From NCBI GenBank assembly GCA_038230215.1, contig JBBRNR010000001.1, positions 248,001 through 312,000 on the forward strand: a stretch of DNA of 64,000 nt, given 5' to 3'. This DNA comes from DASVRZ01 sp038230215 (GTDB lineage Bacteria; Verrucomicrobiota; Verrucomicrobiia; Chthoniobacterales; DASVRZ01). This document shows, one piece after another, positions 15,541 through 25,898 of the stretch (position 1 is its first letter; every line of letters starts with the position of its first letter). Below the pieces are notes generated by a model. That model was not told where the DNA came from. It ran no database searches and saw only the letters and a list, made by a program, of their open reading frames with translations. The position numbers and the translations under genes are program-made.

Positions 15541-18500
15541 ATGAAAGCCACCAAACCCTCCAAAGCGCGTCCTGCAATCCTCGTTGAAACTCCCGCCGCG
15601 ACGGCTGGCGAATCCGTTCCCATGAATGGCGACGCCGCCCCGCTCGACGGAACCAATGGCGCTAAATCCCATTCGGAGCAGCCCAGCGACTCGGATCTGG
15701 CGCTGGAGATTCTGGAGGCGATGCTGGCGTTTCGAGCTGGAAATTTTTCCAAGAAACTGCCCTCCGGCTGGACTGGGGTTTATGGGAAAATCGCGGACAC
15801 TTTTAACGATGTCATCAGCGTCAACCAGCGCCGCTCCGCCGAGACGGCACGCGTCTGCCGCGTGATCGGCAAAGAGGGAAAACTAAACCAGCGCATGCGC
15901 GTATCTGGTCTGGTCGGTCAATGGGCCGAGGAGGTCGATTCCCTGAACAGCCTAATGGACGATCTGGTGCGTCCGACGACCGATGTGACACGCACGATCG
16001 GCGCCGTGGCCAAGGGCGATCTAAGCCAGTCGATGGCGTTGGAGGCCGATGGCCGTCCGCTCGAGGGCGAGTTTTTGCACTCCGCCCGATTGGTTAACCG
16101 AATGATCGATCAGCTCTCGGTTTTCACGTCCGAAGTAACTCGTGTCGCCCGCGAGGTTGGCACCGAGGGCAAGCTCGGCGGCCAGGCGCAAGTGAAGGGA
16201 GTTTCAGGCGTATGGAAGGATCTCACGGAGTCGGTCAACCAGATGGCGGGCAACCTCACAGCGCAGGTTCGCAACATTGTCGATGTGACGATGGCCGTGG
16301 CAAACGGGGATCTTTCCAAAAAGATCACGGTCGATGTGCGCGGGGAGATTTTGCAGTTGAAAGAGGCCATTAACACGATGGTCGAGCAGCTCCGTTCGTT
16401 CGCGTCGGAAGTCACGCGTGTCGCCCGCGAAGTGGGAACGGAAGGACGTCTCGGCGGACAAGCAGTGGTGCCCGGAGTTGCGGGAACTTGGAAAGATTTG
16501 ACCGATTCGGTAAATGCGATGGCGTCTAACCTTACAGCGCAGGTGCGTAACATTGCCGCCGTGACGACAGCCGTGGCGCGCGGGGATTTGTCCCGCAAAA
16601 TTACCGTGGACGTTAAAGGCGAAATTCTGGAGTTGAAGGAAACGATCAACACGATGGTCGATCAGCTCAACGCGTTTTCGTCGGAGGTAACCCGTGTCGC
16701 CCGTGAGGTGGGAACGGAAGGCAAACTCGGCGGTCAGGCTGCTGTGTCCGGAGTTGCAGGAACTTGGAAAGATTTGACGGACTCTGTGAACTCGATGGCG
16801 TCGAATTTGACGGGTCAGGTCCGCAACATCGCGGATGTGACGACCGCCGTGGCGCGCGGCGATTTGTCCCGCAAGATCACGGTGGACGTGAAGGGCGAGA
16901 TTTTGTCGTTGAAAGACACGATCAACACGATGGTCGATCAGTTGAATGCGTTTGCGTCGGAAGTCACGCGCGTAGCCCGAGAAGTCGGCACCGAAGGGAA
17001 GCTCGGCGGTCAGGCGATTGTGCCCGGAGTTGGTGGAACGTGGAAGGATCTTACCGACAACGTGAACTCGATGGCGTCGAATTTGACCGGCCAGGTGCGC
17101 AACATCGCCGACGTGGCGACGGCCATCGCAAAGGGCGATTTGTCCTCGAAGATCACCGTGGAAGTCAAAGGGGAAATCCTAGAGTTGAAAAACACCATGA
17201 ACACCATGGTCGATCAGCTCAATGGCTTCGCCGCCGAGGTTACGCGCGTCGCCCGCGAGGTCGGCACCGAGGGAAAACTGGGCGGTCAGGCGCAGGTTCG
17301 TGGTGTCGCCGGTACTTGGAAAGATCTCACCGACAACGTGAACTTCATGGCGAACAACCTCACGGCGCAGGTTCGCAACATCGCCGACGTGGCGACGGCC
17401 ATCGCGAAGGGCGATTTGTCCCGCAAGATCACGGTCGATGTGAAGGGCGAAATCCTGGAGTTGAAGAACACCATTAATACGATGGTGGATCGACTCAACG
17501 CGTTCGCCTCCGAGGTGAGCCGCGTCGCCCGCGAGGTCGGGACTGAGGGAGAATTGGGCGGTCAGGCGGAAGTGGGCGGAGTTGCAGGAACATGGAAAGA
17601 TTTGACCGACAATGTGAACTCGATGGCGTCGAACCTCACCGCCCAGGTCCGCAATATCGCCGACGTGGCGACGGCGGTCGCGAACGGGGATTTGTCCAAG
17701 AAAATCACGGTGGACGTGAAGGGCGAGATTTTGGAACTGAAAAACACCATCAACACGATGGTCGATCAGCTCAACGGCTTCGCTTCCGAAGTGACTCGTG
17801 TGGCCCGCGAAGTCGGCACGGAAGGTAAACTCGGAGGTCAGGCGCAAGTCCGCGGCGTCGGCGGCACTTGGAAAGATTTGACGGACAATGTGAACTCGAT
17901 GGCGTCCAACTTGACCGCCCAGGTCCGCAACATCGCGGACGTGGCAACGGCCATCGCGAAGGGCGATTTGTCCTCGAAGATCACCGTCGATGTGAAGGGC
18001 GAGATTTTGCAGCTCAAAGAAACCATGAACACCATGGTTGACCAGCTCAACGGCTTCGCTTCCGAGGTCACGCGCGTCGCCCGTGAGGTCGGCACCGAAG
18101 GAAAACTCGGCGGTCAGGCCGAAGTGCAAGGCGTCGCCGGGACTTGGAAAGATCTTACCGACAACGTGAATTCCATGGCGAACAACCTCACGGCGCAGGT
18201 GCGTAACATCGCCGGTGTCACCACCGCCGTGGCGCGCGGCGATTTGTCCCGCAAGATCACGGTGGATGCGAAGGGCGAAATTTTGGAACTCAAGGACACC
18301 ATCAATACGATGGTCGATCAGCTCAACGCGTTCGCCTCCGAGGTTTCCCGTGTCGCCCGCGAGGTCGGCACCGAAGGAAAACTCGGCGGCCAGGCCGAGG
18401 TGGGTGGAGTTGCAGGCACATGGAAGGATTTGACCGACAACGTCAACTCCATGGCGTCGAACCTCACCGGTCAGGTCCGCAACATCGCCGAGGTGACGAT

Positions 18501-21500
18501 CGCCGTGGCGAGCGGAGATTTGTCCAAAAAAATCACCGTCGATGTGCGCGGGGAAATTCTCGAACTCAAGGAAACGATCAACACGATGGTCGATCAGCTC
18601 CGCTCCTTCGCCGCCGAAGTGAGCCGCGTAGCCCGCGAAGTCGGCACCGAAGGCAAACTCGGCGGTCAAGCGCAGGTTCCAGGTGTCGCCGGGACTTGGA
18701 AAGATCTCACGGACAACGTGAACTCAATGGCCTTCAACTTGACGGGTCAGGTTCGTAACATTTCCGACGTGGCGACGGCAATTGCCCGCGGCGATTTGTC
18801 CCGCAAGATCACTGTCGAAGTGCAAGGCGAAATTTTGCAGCTCAAGGAAACCATGAACACCATGGTCGATCAGTTGAGTTCCTTTGCATCGGAAGTCACC
18901 CGTGTCGCCCGCGAGGTCGGCACCGAAGGAAAACTGGGCGGACAAGCCGAGGTGGGCGGAGTTGCAGGCACATGGAAAGATTTGACCGACAACGTGAACT
19001 CGATGGCCTCGAACCTCACGGCGCAGGTTCGCAACATTGCCGAGGTGACCATTGCCGTGGCGAACGGAGACCTTTCCCGCAAGATCACGGTGGATGTGCG
19101 CGGCGAGATTTTGCAGCTCAAGGAAACGATCAACACCATGGTCGAGCAGCTCCGTTCGTTTGCCTCGGAAGTTACCCGCGTCGCCCGCGAAGTCGGCACC
19201 GAGGGTCGTCTCGGCGTGCAAGCGGTCGTGCCCGGAGTCGCCGGAACGTGGAAGGATTTGACCGACTCCGTCAACGCCATGGGCGGCAACTTGACCGCTC
19301 AGGTTCGCAACATTGCTGAGGTGACGACCGCCGTCGCGCGCGGCGATTTGTCCCGCAAGATCACGGTCGATGTGAAAGGCGAAATTTTGGAGCTGAAGAA
19401 CACCATCAACACCATGGTCGATCAGCTCAACGCCTTCGCCGCAGAGGTAACGCGTGTGGCTCGTGAAGTCGGCACCGAGGGCAAATTGGACGGCAAGGCC
19501 CAAGTCTCGGGCGTTGCTGGAACGTGGAAGGATTTGACCGATTCCGTGAACGTCATGGCCGCCAACCTGACGGATCAGGTCCGCGGCATTGTCAAAGTCG
19601 TGACCGCCGTCGCCGACGGAAACCTTCGCCAAAAACTAACTGTGCAGGCGAAAGGCGAGGTCGCCGCTCTGGCCGAGACGATCAACAACATGACGGACAC
19701 GCTCGCAACGTTTGCCGATCAGGTGACGAATGTCGCCCGCGAAGTCGGTGTCGAAGGCCGTTTGGGCGGTCAGGCCAACGTCCCCGGTGCTGCCGGAACG
19801 TGGAAGGATCTCACGGGTAACGTCAATCTTCTCGCCGCCAACTTGACCACTCAGGTTCGAGCGATTGCCGAGGTTGCGACGGCGGTGACGAAGGGCGATT
19901 TGACCCGCTCGATTCAGGTCGAAACTCGTGGCGAAGTCGCCGAGTTAAAGGACAACATCAACACGATGATTAACAATCTTCGTGAGACCACGGAGAGCAA
20001 CCAGGAACAGGATTGGTTGAAGACAAACGTCGCGAAATTCACCCGTATGTTACAAGGTCAGCGAGACCTCTTTACGGTGGGGCAGATGCTTCTCTCGGAA
20101 GTCGCCCCGTTGGTTTCGGCGCATCAAGGCGCGATGTATCAGATTTCCAATGAAGATCGCGCCTTGAGCTTGCTCGCTGGTTTTGCGACTCCGAAAAATC
20201 AGGCAAAACATTTAAAAAGGGGCGAAGGCCTTGTTGGTCAGTGCGCCATCGAAAAACAGCGAATTTTGCTGGCGGATATTCCTGCGAACTACTCCCCCAT
20301 TAAATCTAGTTTGGGCAAAGCTGCTCCGGTCAATGTAGTCGTACTCCCAGTTCTATTTGAGGGTGAGACGAAAGCGGTGATTGAGCTGGCTGCGTTACAT
20401 CCGTTTACAGATGCACACCTGAACTTCCTTGAGCAACTCACGCAATCCATCGGCGTCGTTCTCAACACGATCGAGGCCACCATGCGCACGGAAGGTCTCC
20501 TGCAGCAGAGCCAGCAGCTCACGGCGGAGTTGCAGTCCGGCCAAAAAGAACTCCAGCAGACGAACGAAGAACTTGAACAAAAAGCCCAGCAACTCGCCGA
20601 GCAAAATGTCGAAGTCGAACGCAAAAACAAGGAGATCGAGCAAGCCCGCCGCGCACTCGAAGACAAGGCAGCCGAGCTCGCGCTCACGTCGAAATACAAG
20701 TCGGAATTTCTCGCGAACATGTCGCACGAGTTGCGCACGCCGCTGAATTCGATCCTGATTCTCGGCCAGCAGCTTTCCGAAAATAACTCAGGCAATCTCA
20801 ACGACAAACAGGTCGATTTCGCTCGCAACATTCACTCGGCGGGCTCCGATTTGCTCAATCTGATCAATGACATTCTCGACTTGTCCAAGATCGAATCGGG
20901 CACGGTCTCGGTCGAGGCCGAGGAGATCACTTTCAACGCTTTGAAAGACTCGGTCGAGCGTAACTTCCGGCACATCGCGGACAACAAAAACCTGCCGTTC
21001 CAAGTGGAGTTCGATTCGACTCTGCCGAAGCATTTCACGACAGACTGGAAGCGTTTGCAGCAGATCATCAAAAACCTGCTTTCGAACGCCTTCAAGTTTA
21101 CCTCGCACGGCCGCGTCGGCATCAAAGTCGCCCCGGTTGCCGACGGCTGGAGTACGGATCATCCGGTGCTCAAACGCACGCCGAACGTCATCAGCCTGGC
21201 GATTACCGACACCGGCATCGGCATTGCGCCCGAGAAGCAGCGCCTGATTTTCGAGGCCTTCCAGCAGGCGGACGCCGGCACGTCGCGCAAATACGGCGGC
21301 ACGGGTCTCGGTCTGGCCATTTCGCGCGAACTCGCCGCGTTGCTCGGTGGAGAAATCCGCCTGACCAGCACCGTCGGCGAGGGCAGCACGTTCACTTTGT
21401 ATTTGCCATTGCATTTCACCGGACCGGCGACGCAGGGAATTACAGCTCCGTTGCATCAATCGGTCGATGGCAATACCTCGTCGATTACCTTGAGCGCGCT

Positions 21501-22728
21501 GGCCGCACCACGCGAGGACCAGATTGTGGACGACCGCGACATGACGATGGAGGGCGACACCATTCTGCTCATCGTCGAGGACGACCCGCATTACGCCCGC
21601 GTATTGCTCGGACTCGCCCGCGAAAAAGGCTTCAAGGGAATCGTCGCCACGCGCGGACAACAAGCGCTCACTTTGGCGCGTCAATATCAGCCGACGGCGA
21701 TCACTTTGGATATTTTCTTGCCCGACATGCTCGGCTGGACTGTCCTGAACAACCTCAAACTCGACTCCGTTACACGCCACATTCCGGTGCAGATCATTTC
21801 GCTCGACGAGGAGCGCCAGCACGGCCTGTCGCGCGGCGCGTTTTCCTACATGGTAAAGCCTGCGACGACCGACGATTTGGACTTGGCCTTCGACCGCATC
21901 AAGACCTTTTCCGCGCCGCGCACCAAACGTCTGCTCGTGGTCGAGGACAACGATCTGGAGCGTCAAAGCATCGTCGAGTTGCTTGATCACGACGACATTG
22001 AGATCACCACCGTCGCCACCGGCAGTGAGGCCTTGGAAGCGTTGCTCGACATGCCGATTGACTGCGCCGTTCTCGATCTGCGTCTGCCGGACATGAGCGG
22101 ATTTGAACTCCTCGACCGTATCCAGGAGGAGCCGTCGCTGCGGGAGGTGCCGATCGTGGTTTTCACCGGCAAAGACCTCTCGTCGAAGGAGGAAAAACAT
22201 CTCAAGACCATGGCGAAAAGCGTTGTCCTGAAAGACGTGCAATCTCCCGAGCGTTTACTCGATGAGACGGCACTATTCCTGCATCGGGTTATCTCGGACC
22301 TCCCCGAGTCGAAGCAGAAAATGATCAACCAGCTTCATCAATCCAATGAAGTTTTGCATGGCCGCAAAGTGTTGATCGTGGATGACGACGCGCGCAACAT
22401 TTTCGCGTTGTCCATCGTTTTGGAGAATCAGGAAATGGAAATCCTCAGCGCCACCAACGGTCGCCAGGCCATCGAAATCATCGAGAGCACGCCCGATCTT
22501 TCCATGGTCCTGATGGACATCATGATGCCCGAGATGGATGGTTATCAGACGATGAAGGAAATCCGCAACAATGCCACTTTCCGCACGCTGCCGATTCTCG
22601 CCCTCACAGCCAAGGCGATGAAAGGGGACCGCGAGAAATGCCTCGAAGCCGGTGCCAGCGATTACATCGCCAAGCCGGTGAACACCGACCAGCTCCTCTC
22701 GCTGCTCCGCGTCTGGCTTCATCGTTAA
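15541..22728 (+). CDS. giant soluble poly-HAMP hybrid histidine kinase
   Basis: 2395 residues with no membrane span or signal, so probably cytoplasmic. Order: divergent HAMP-like region (about 55-195); fourteen 92-residue repeats (about 195-1482); GAF (about 1505-1645); coiled coil rich in Gln/Glu (1640-1715); HisKA with H-box SHELRTPLN; HATPase with NLLSNAFKFT, DTGIGI and GTGLGL; then three receiver domains with phosphoacceptor strings TLDIFLPDM, VLDLRLPDM and LMDIMMPEMDG. The layout resembles fungal group III (Nik1-type) osmosensing kinases but with many more HAMP repeats. A second hybrid kinase follows 8 bp later, so the two probably form one phosphorelay operon. Confidence 0.92.
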   Translation: MKATKPSKARPAILVETPAATAGESVPMNGDAAPLDGTNGAKSHSEQPSDSDLALEILEAMLAFRAGNFSKKLPSGWTGVYGKIADTFNDVISVNQRRSAETARVCRVIGKEGKLNQRMRVSGLVGQWAEEVDSLNSLMDDLVRPTTDVTRTIGAVAKGDLSQSMALEADGRPLEGEFLHSARLVNRMIDQLSVFTSEVTRVAREVGTEGKLGGQAQVKGVSGVWKDLTESVNQMAGNLTAQVRNIVDVTMAVANGDLSKKITVDVRGEILQLKEAINTMVEQLRSFASEVTRVAREVGTEGRLGGQAVVPGVAGTWKDLTDSVNAMASNLTAQVRNIAAVTTAVARGDLSRKITVDVKGEILELKETINTMVDQLNAFSSEVTRVAREVGTEGKLGGQAAVSGVAGTWKDLTDSVNSMASNLTGQVRNIADVTTAVARGDLSRKITVDVKGEILSLKDTINTMVDQLNAFASEVTRVAREVGTEGKLGGQAIVPGVGGTWKDLTDNVNSMASNLTGQVRNIADVATAIAKGDLSSKITVEVKGEILELKNTMNTMVDQLNGFAAEVTRVAREVGTEGKLGGQAQVRGVAGTWKDLTDNVNFMANNLTAQVRNIADVATAIAKGDLSRKITVDVKGEILELKNTINTMVDRLNAFASEVSRVAREVGTEGELGGQAEVGGVAGTWKDLTDNVNSMASNLTAQVRNIADVATAVANGDLSKKITVDVKGEILELKNTINTMVDQLNGFASEVTRVAREVGTEGKLGGQAQVRGVGGTWKDLTDNVNSMASNLTAQVRNIADVATAIAKGDLSSKITVDVKGEILQLKETMNTMVDQLNGFASEVTRVAREVGTEGKLGGQAEVQGVAGTWKDLTDNVNSMANNLTAQVRNIAGVTTAVARGDLSRKITVDAKGEILELKDTINTMVDQLNAFASEVSRVAREVGTEGKLGGQAEVGGVAGTWKDLTDNVNSMASNLTGQVRNIAEVTIAVASGDLSKKITVDVRGEILELKETINTMVDQLRSFAAEVSRVAREVGTEGKLGGQAQVPGVAGTWKDLTDNVNSMAFNLTGQVRNISDVATAIARGDLSRKITVEVQGEILQLKETMNTMVDQLSSFASEVTRVAREVGTEGKLGGQAEVGGVAGTWKDLTDNVNSMASNLTAQVRNIAEVTIAVANGDLSRKITVDVRGEILQLKETINTMVEQLRSFASEVTRVAREVGTEGRLGVQAVVPGVAGTWKDLTDSVNAMGGNLTAQVRNIAEVTTAVARGDLSRKITVDVKGEILELKNTINTMVDQLNAFAAEVTRVAREVGTEGKLDGKAQVSGVAGTWKDLTDSVNVMAANLTDQVRGIVKVVTAVADGNLRQKLTVQAKGEVAALAETINNMTDTLATFADQVTNVAREVGVEGRLGGQANVPGAAGTWKDLTGNVNLLAANLTTQVRAIAEVATAVTKGDLTRSIQVETRGEVAELKDNINTMINNLRETTESNQEQDWLKTNVAKFTRMLQGQRDLFTVGQMLLSEVAPLVSAHQGAMYQISNEDRALSLLAGFATPKNQAKHLKRGEGLVGQCAIEKQRILLADIPANYSPIKSSLGKAAPVNVVVLPVLFEGETKAVIELAALHPFTDAHLNFLEQLTQSIGVVLNTIEATMRTEGLLQQSQQLTAELQSGQKELQQTNEELEQKAQQLAEQNVEVERKNKEIEQARRALEDKAAELALTSKYKSEFLANMSHELRTPLNSILILGQQLSENNSGNLNDKQVDFARNIHSAGSDLLNLINDILDLSKIESGTVSVEAEEITFNALKDSVERNFRHIADNKNLPFQVEFDSTLPKHFTTDWKRLQQIIKNLLSNAFKFTSHGRVGIKVAPVADGWSTDHPVLKRTPNVISLAITDTGIGIAPEKQRLIFEAFQQADAGTSRKYGGTGLGLAISRELAALLGGEIRLTSTVGEGSTFTLYLPLHFTGPATQGITAPLHQSVDGNTSSITLSALAAPREDQIVDDRDMTMEGDTILLIVEDDPHYARVLLGLAREKGFKGIVATRGQQALTLARQYQPTAITLDIFLPDMLGWTVLNNLKLDSVTRHIPVQIISLDEERQHGLSRGAFSYMVKPATTDDLDLAFDRIKTFSAPRTKRLLVVEDNDLERQSIVELLDHDDIEITTVATGSEALEALLDMPIDCAVLDLRLPDMSGFELLDRIQEEPSLREVPIVVFTGKDLSSKEEKHLKTMAKSVVLKDVQSPERLLDETALFLHRVISDLPESKQKMINQLHQSNEVLHGRKVLIVDDDARNIFALSIVLENQEMEILSATNGRQAIEIIESTPDLSMVLMDIMMPEMDGYQTMKEIRNNATFRTLPILALTAKAMKGDREKCLEAGASDYIAKPVNTDQLLSLLRVWLHR
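16123..19986. repeat. 14 tandem 276-bp repeats encoding HAMP units
   Basis: Fourteen in-frame copies of a 92-codon unit (SEVTRVAREVGTEGKLGGQA ... GTWKDLTDNVNSMASNLT ... GDLSRKITVDVKGEILELK ... NTMVDQLNAFA). Nucleotide identity between copies is high. Copies 1-2 resemble 11-12, and 4 resembles 7, indicating block duplications on top of single-unit ones. The last two copies have drifted most. Repeat number could vary by recombination and could be collapsed in short-read assemblies. Confidence 0.9.
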
Positions 22729-22736
22729 TTTCCGCG

Positions 22737-24374
22737 ATGGCCAGCCCTGTTAATATTCTCCTCGTCGATGACGACCTCAAGAACCTGATGGTTCTCGAGA
22801 CGATTCTGGATTCTCCGGATTATAGGTTGATCAAGGCAACCACTGCGGATGAGACGCTGATGATCCTGATGAACGAGGAGTGCGCCGCCATCGTGATGGA
22901 CGTGAAAATGCCCGACATGAACGGCATCGAACTCGCCCAGCTCATCAAGCAGCGGAAGAAGACGCAGCACATTCCGATTCTGTTTCTCTCCGCACACTAC
23001 TACGAGGACGAGCACATCGTTCTCGGTTACGGAGCGGGCGCTGTGGATTACATCACCAAGCCGGTGAACCCCGCCATCGTTCGCTCTAAGATTGGCGTCT
23101 TTGTGGATCTTTTCCGCACGAACACCGCGCTCGTCGCTGCCAACGAGGAACTCGCGATCAAAAACGAAGAGCTGCTCAAAAATGCCGACGACCGTGCACG
23201 CCGCATCGACGCCGAGGCTGCCCGCGCCGAGGCCGAGGCCGCCAACAGCGCAAAGGACCGTTTTCTCGCGATGCTTTCCCACGAGTTGCGCACTCCGCTC
23301 TCGCCCGTTTTGCACGCGGTCGCCTTGATTGAGGAGGAAGGCTGTCCGCCTCAAATCGCGGAGATGCTCGAGACCATCCGCCGCAATGTACAACTCGAAG
23401 CCCGACTGATCGACGACTTGCTCGACCTCGCCCGCATTCGCAATGGCAAGCTCCAGCTTCACTTGGAAAATGTGGAGGTCCACGATCTCCTCCGTCGCGC
23501 GGTGCAAATTTGTGAGCCCGAGATCAAGCTGCGGGAGTTGACGCTTCGGATGGATTTCAATACGGATAATACGCGGTTGCAGGCGGATCCGGCACGGTTG
23601 CAGCAGATTTTTTGGAACTTGATCAACAACGCCATCAAATTCACACCCGCCGGCGGCACCATCCATCTCACCACCGCAGCGAATAAGGGAACGATCCGCG
23701 TTTCCATCCAAGACTCCGGCATCGGCATTTCGCAGGATCGTGTGGAGAAAATTTTTGACGCCTTCGAGCAGGTTCATGGCAGTCAATCTCAAGGCCTCGG
23801 CCTCGGTCTGGCGATCTGTCGGGCACTCGCTGAAATGCATGGCGGCGCTATCGAAGCGAGCAGCGACGGCGAGAATGCGGGCAGTCTTTTCACCGTGCAA
23901 CTACCCCTCTCCCGGTCGGCTCAAACTCCGCTTAAAAACGATTCCCCCACTCCAACCAAAGCTGCCGATCCCTTGCGCATTCTTCTCGTCGAAGACCACG
24001 GCGATACAGCGATGATTTTGAAACGACTTCTGATTAAACGAGGCCATCAGGTGCAGGCCGCCGAGAGCGTTTCCCAAGCCTTGAAAAACATGAGGGAGTT
24101 TGAGTTCGATGTGCTCGTGAGTGACATTGGACTCCCCGACGGACGTGGGCTCGACCTCATGCCGCCGTTTCTAGAAGCCGCCGGTGGCCGTCCCGTCGCT
24201 GGCATCGCGCTCAGTGGCTACGGCATGCCCGAGGACATCGAGCGCAGCCGCGAGGCTGGGTTTACCGATCACCTCACGAAGCCGGTGGACATTTCCCGAC
24301 TGCAAAAGTCTCTCGCCGTGATGAGCGAGGAACTTTTTTCCACAACGGCCACCAATGGAAAAAACGACCATTGA
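22737..24374 (+). CDS. hybrid histidine kinase (REC-HisKA-HATPase-REC)
   Basis: 545 residues from the ATG 8 bp after the giant kinase; an in-frame extension lies inside that gene. Receiver 1 at the N-terminus (ILLVDDDLKNLMVLETIL, VMDVKMPDMNG, YITKP), a coiled linker rich in Ala/Glu, HisKA H-box SHELRTPLSP, HATPase motifs NLINNAIKFT, DSGIGI and GLGLGLAI, and a C-terminal receiver (ILLVEDHGDTAMILKRLL, VSDIGLPDGRG). Soluble. A kinase with an N-terminal receiver is well placed to accept phosphate from the preceding kinase (inference from order and spacing). Confidence 0.92.
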   Translation: MASPVNILLVDDDLKNLMVLETILDSPDYRLIKATTADETLMILMNEECAAIVMDVKMPDMNGIELAQLIKQRKKTQHIPILFLSAHYYEDEHIVLGYGAGAVDYITKPVNPAIVRSKIGVFVDLFRTNTALVAANEELAIKNEELLKNADDRARRIDAEAARAEAEAANSAKDRFLAMLSHELRTPLSPVLHAVALIEEEGCPPQIAEMLETIRRNVQLEARLIDDLLDLARIRNGKLQLHLENVEVHDLLRRAVQICEPEIKLRELTLRMDFNTDNTRLQADPARLQQIFWNLINNAIKFTPAGGTIHLTTAANKGTIRVSIQDSGIGISQDRVEKIFDAFEQVHGSQSQGLGLGLAICRALAEMHGGAIEASSDGENAGSLFTVQLPLSRSAQTPLKNDSPTPTKAADPLRILLVEDHGDTAMILKRLLIKRGHQVQAAESVSQALKNMREFEFDVLVSDIGLPDGRGLDLMPPFLEAAGGRPVAGIALSGYGMPEDIERSREAGFTDHLTKPVDISRLQKSLAVMSEELFSTTATNGKNDH

Positions 24375-24398
24375 CGCAAGGTCGGGTTGCACTATTAT
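24371..24398 (+). promoter_or_regulatory. sigma70-type promoter ahead of the SAM riboswitch
   Basis: TTGACG, 16-nt spacer, TATTAT. It overlaps the last codons of the kinase gene and ends 8 nt before the riboswitch. A similar TTGATT-16-TATTAT arrangement lies upstream of infC. Confidence 0.6.
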
Positions 24399-24405
24399 TT
24401 GCGAA

Positions 24406-24541
24406 CTCTTATCCAGAGTGACTGAGGGACTGGCCCGATGAAGTCACGGCAACCGCTGATTTCCTGATTCATTTCAGGGAAAAAGGACCGGGTGCCAAAT
24501 CCAGTTCCGGTGAACGCAAGTTTCCCGGGAAAAGATGAGGG
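24406..24541 (+). promoter_or_regulatory. SAM-I (S-box) riboswitch
   Basis: The conserved core is visible: CTTATCCAGAGTGACTGAGG, then GACTGGCCCGATGAAG, CGGCAACC, a variable helix, GGTGCCAAATCC, and a closing GATGAG that pairs with CTTATC (24408-24413 with 24534-24539) as P1. S-box aptamers bind S-adenosylmethionine and repress methionine and SAM genes. No clear terminator stem with T-run follows, so the mode of control is uncertain. It leads a three-gene unit starting at 24630. Confidence 0.9.
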
Positions 24542-24629
24542 AAAATCCTAGTCCGCTGCCCTTCTGCGAGCCCTTTGGTTTTTCGTCTCTTCGTCTCTGA
24601 GTCGCTCAGATAAGACTGAAACTCGAATC

Positions 24630-25886
24630 ATGGAAACCACCACACCTTATTTCTCGAACCTGAAATGTCGCGAATGCGGACGCCTCTATCCGAAGCAGGC
24701 GATCCACATTTGCGAATACGATTTCGGTCCGCTCGAAGCCGCCTACGACTACGAGGCGATCGGCAAAGTTCTCAACCGGAAGGTCATCGAATCGCGCCCG
24801 CAATCCATGTGGCGCTATCGGGAGTTGCTTCCGATTGACGGCCTGCCGACCGTTGGCCAAGAGGTGGGGTTCACTCCACTCGTTTCGGTCCCGCGCCTCG
24901 CCAAAGCCTTGGGGATACGCGAGTTATACATCAAGAACGACACGGTCAACTACCCGACGTTGTCCTTCAAAGACCGCGTGGTTTCCGTCGCCCTCAGCCG
25001 CGCGAAGGAACTCGGATTCAAGATTGTCGCCTGCGCCTCCACCGGCAATCTGGCCAACTCTGTCGCCGCCAACGCTGCTGCGGCTGGACTGGAAAGTTAT
25101 GTCCTCATTCCCGCCGATCTGGAGCAGGGAAAAGTCCTCGGCTCGCTCGTTTACGGCACGAATGTCATCGGCATTCACGGTGCTTACGACCAGGTCAACC
25201 GCCTCTGCTCCGAGATCGCCGGCAAATATGGCTGGGGTTTTGTGAATGTGAATTTGCGCCCCTATTACGCCGAGGGCTCCAAGAGTATGGGCTTCGAGAT
25301 TGCCGAGCAACTCGGCTGGAAATTGCCGCGTCACACCGTTGCGCCGATGGCCAGCGGCTCGCTGCTCACGAAAATCCACAAGGCTTACAAAGAATTTATC
25401 CAACTCGGTATTATTGACGAAACGCCTTACTCGATTCACGGAGCGCAGGCAGCGGGTTGCGGCCCAATCTCGGCAGCGATGAAGATCAATTCCGACATCG
25501 TCAAGCCTGTGGCAAAGCCCGACACCATCGTGAAATCGCTCGCCATCGGCACTCCGGCGGATGGGTATTATGCGATCAAATCCATGAGGGAAACCGGCGG
25601 TTCTGCTGAGGACTGCACCGATGCGGAAGTGGTAGAGGGTATCAAACTACTCGCCGAAACGACCGGTATTTTTGCTGAAACCGCAGGCGGGGTGACCGTG
25701 GCCTGCGCCAAGAAACTCATCGCCTCAGGCCAGATTCCCGCAGGCGATAGCGCCGTGCTTTGCATCACCGGCCATGGCCTTAAAACACAGGAAGCGATCA
25801 TTGGAAAATGCGGCGAACCCCGCCTCATTAACCCCTCACTACGCGAGTTCGACGAACTTATTGGCAAAGAACTCACCAACCGCTAA
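24630..25886 (+). CDS. threonine-synthase-like PLP enzyme under a SAM riboswitch
   Basis: 418 residues. N-terminal zinc-ribbon-like start (LKCRECGRLYPKQAIHICEYDFGPLE), then a fold-type II PLP domain with the lysine motif LSFKDRVVSVALSRA, ACASTGNLANSVAANAAAAG, and a C-terminal AVLCITGHGLKT. By sequence it is threonine synthase (O-phosphohomoserine to threonine). Its SAM-I leader and its neighbours, a ThiS-like carrier 12 bp after and a NIL protein, point instead to methionine synthesis: possibly homocysteine formation from O-phosphohomoserine with carrier-bound sulphur. That reassignment is inference; thrC remains the simple alternative. Confidence 0.85.
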   Translation: METTTPYFSNLKCRECGRLYPKQAIHICEYDFGPLEAAYDYEAIGKVLNRKVIESRPQSMWRYRELLPIDGLPTVGQEVGFTPLVSVPRLAKALGIRELYIKNDTVNYPTLSFKDRVVSVALSRAKELGFKIVACASTGNLANSVAANAAAAGLESYVLIPADLEQGKVLGSLVYGTNVIGIHGAYDQVNRLCSEIAGKYGWGFVNVNLRPYYAEGSKSMGFEIAEQLGWKLPRHTVAPMASGSLLTKIHKAYKEFIQLGIIDETPYSIHGAQAAGCGPISAAMKINSDIVKPVAKPDTIVKSLAIGTPADGYYAIKSMRETGGSAEDCTDAEVVEGIKLLAETTGIFAETAGGVTVACAKKLIASGQIPAGDSAVLCITGHGLKTQEAIIGKCGEPRLINPSLREFDELIGKELTNR

Positions 25887-25898
25887 ATTCCCACCGAC

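Noticed and set aside
17179..18669. 496-codon open frame antisense to the giant kinase
   Set aside because: It mirrors the repeated HAMP codons (His/Asp-rich antisense) and has no family features.
20788..22242. 484-codon open frame antisense to the kinase C-terminal half
   Set aside because: Shadow of a high-GC gene; no motif, start or neighbour supports it.
22725..23900. 391-codon open frame antisense to the second kinase
   Set aside because: Same reason: complementary-strand openness caused by codon bias.
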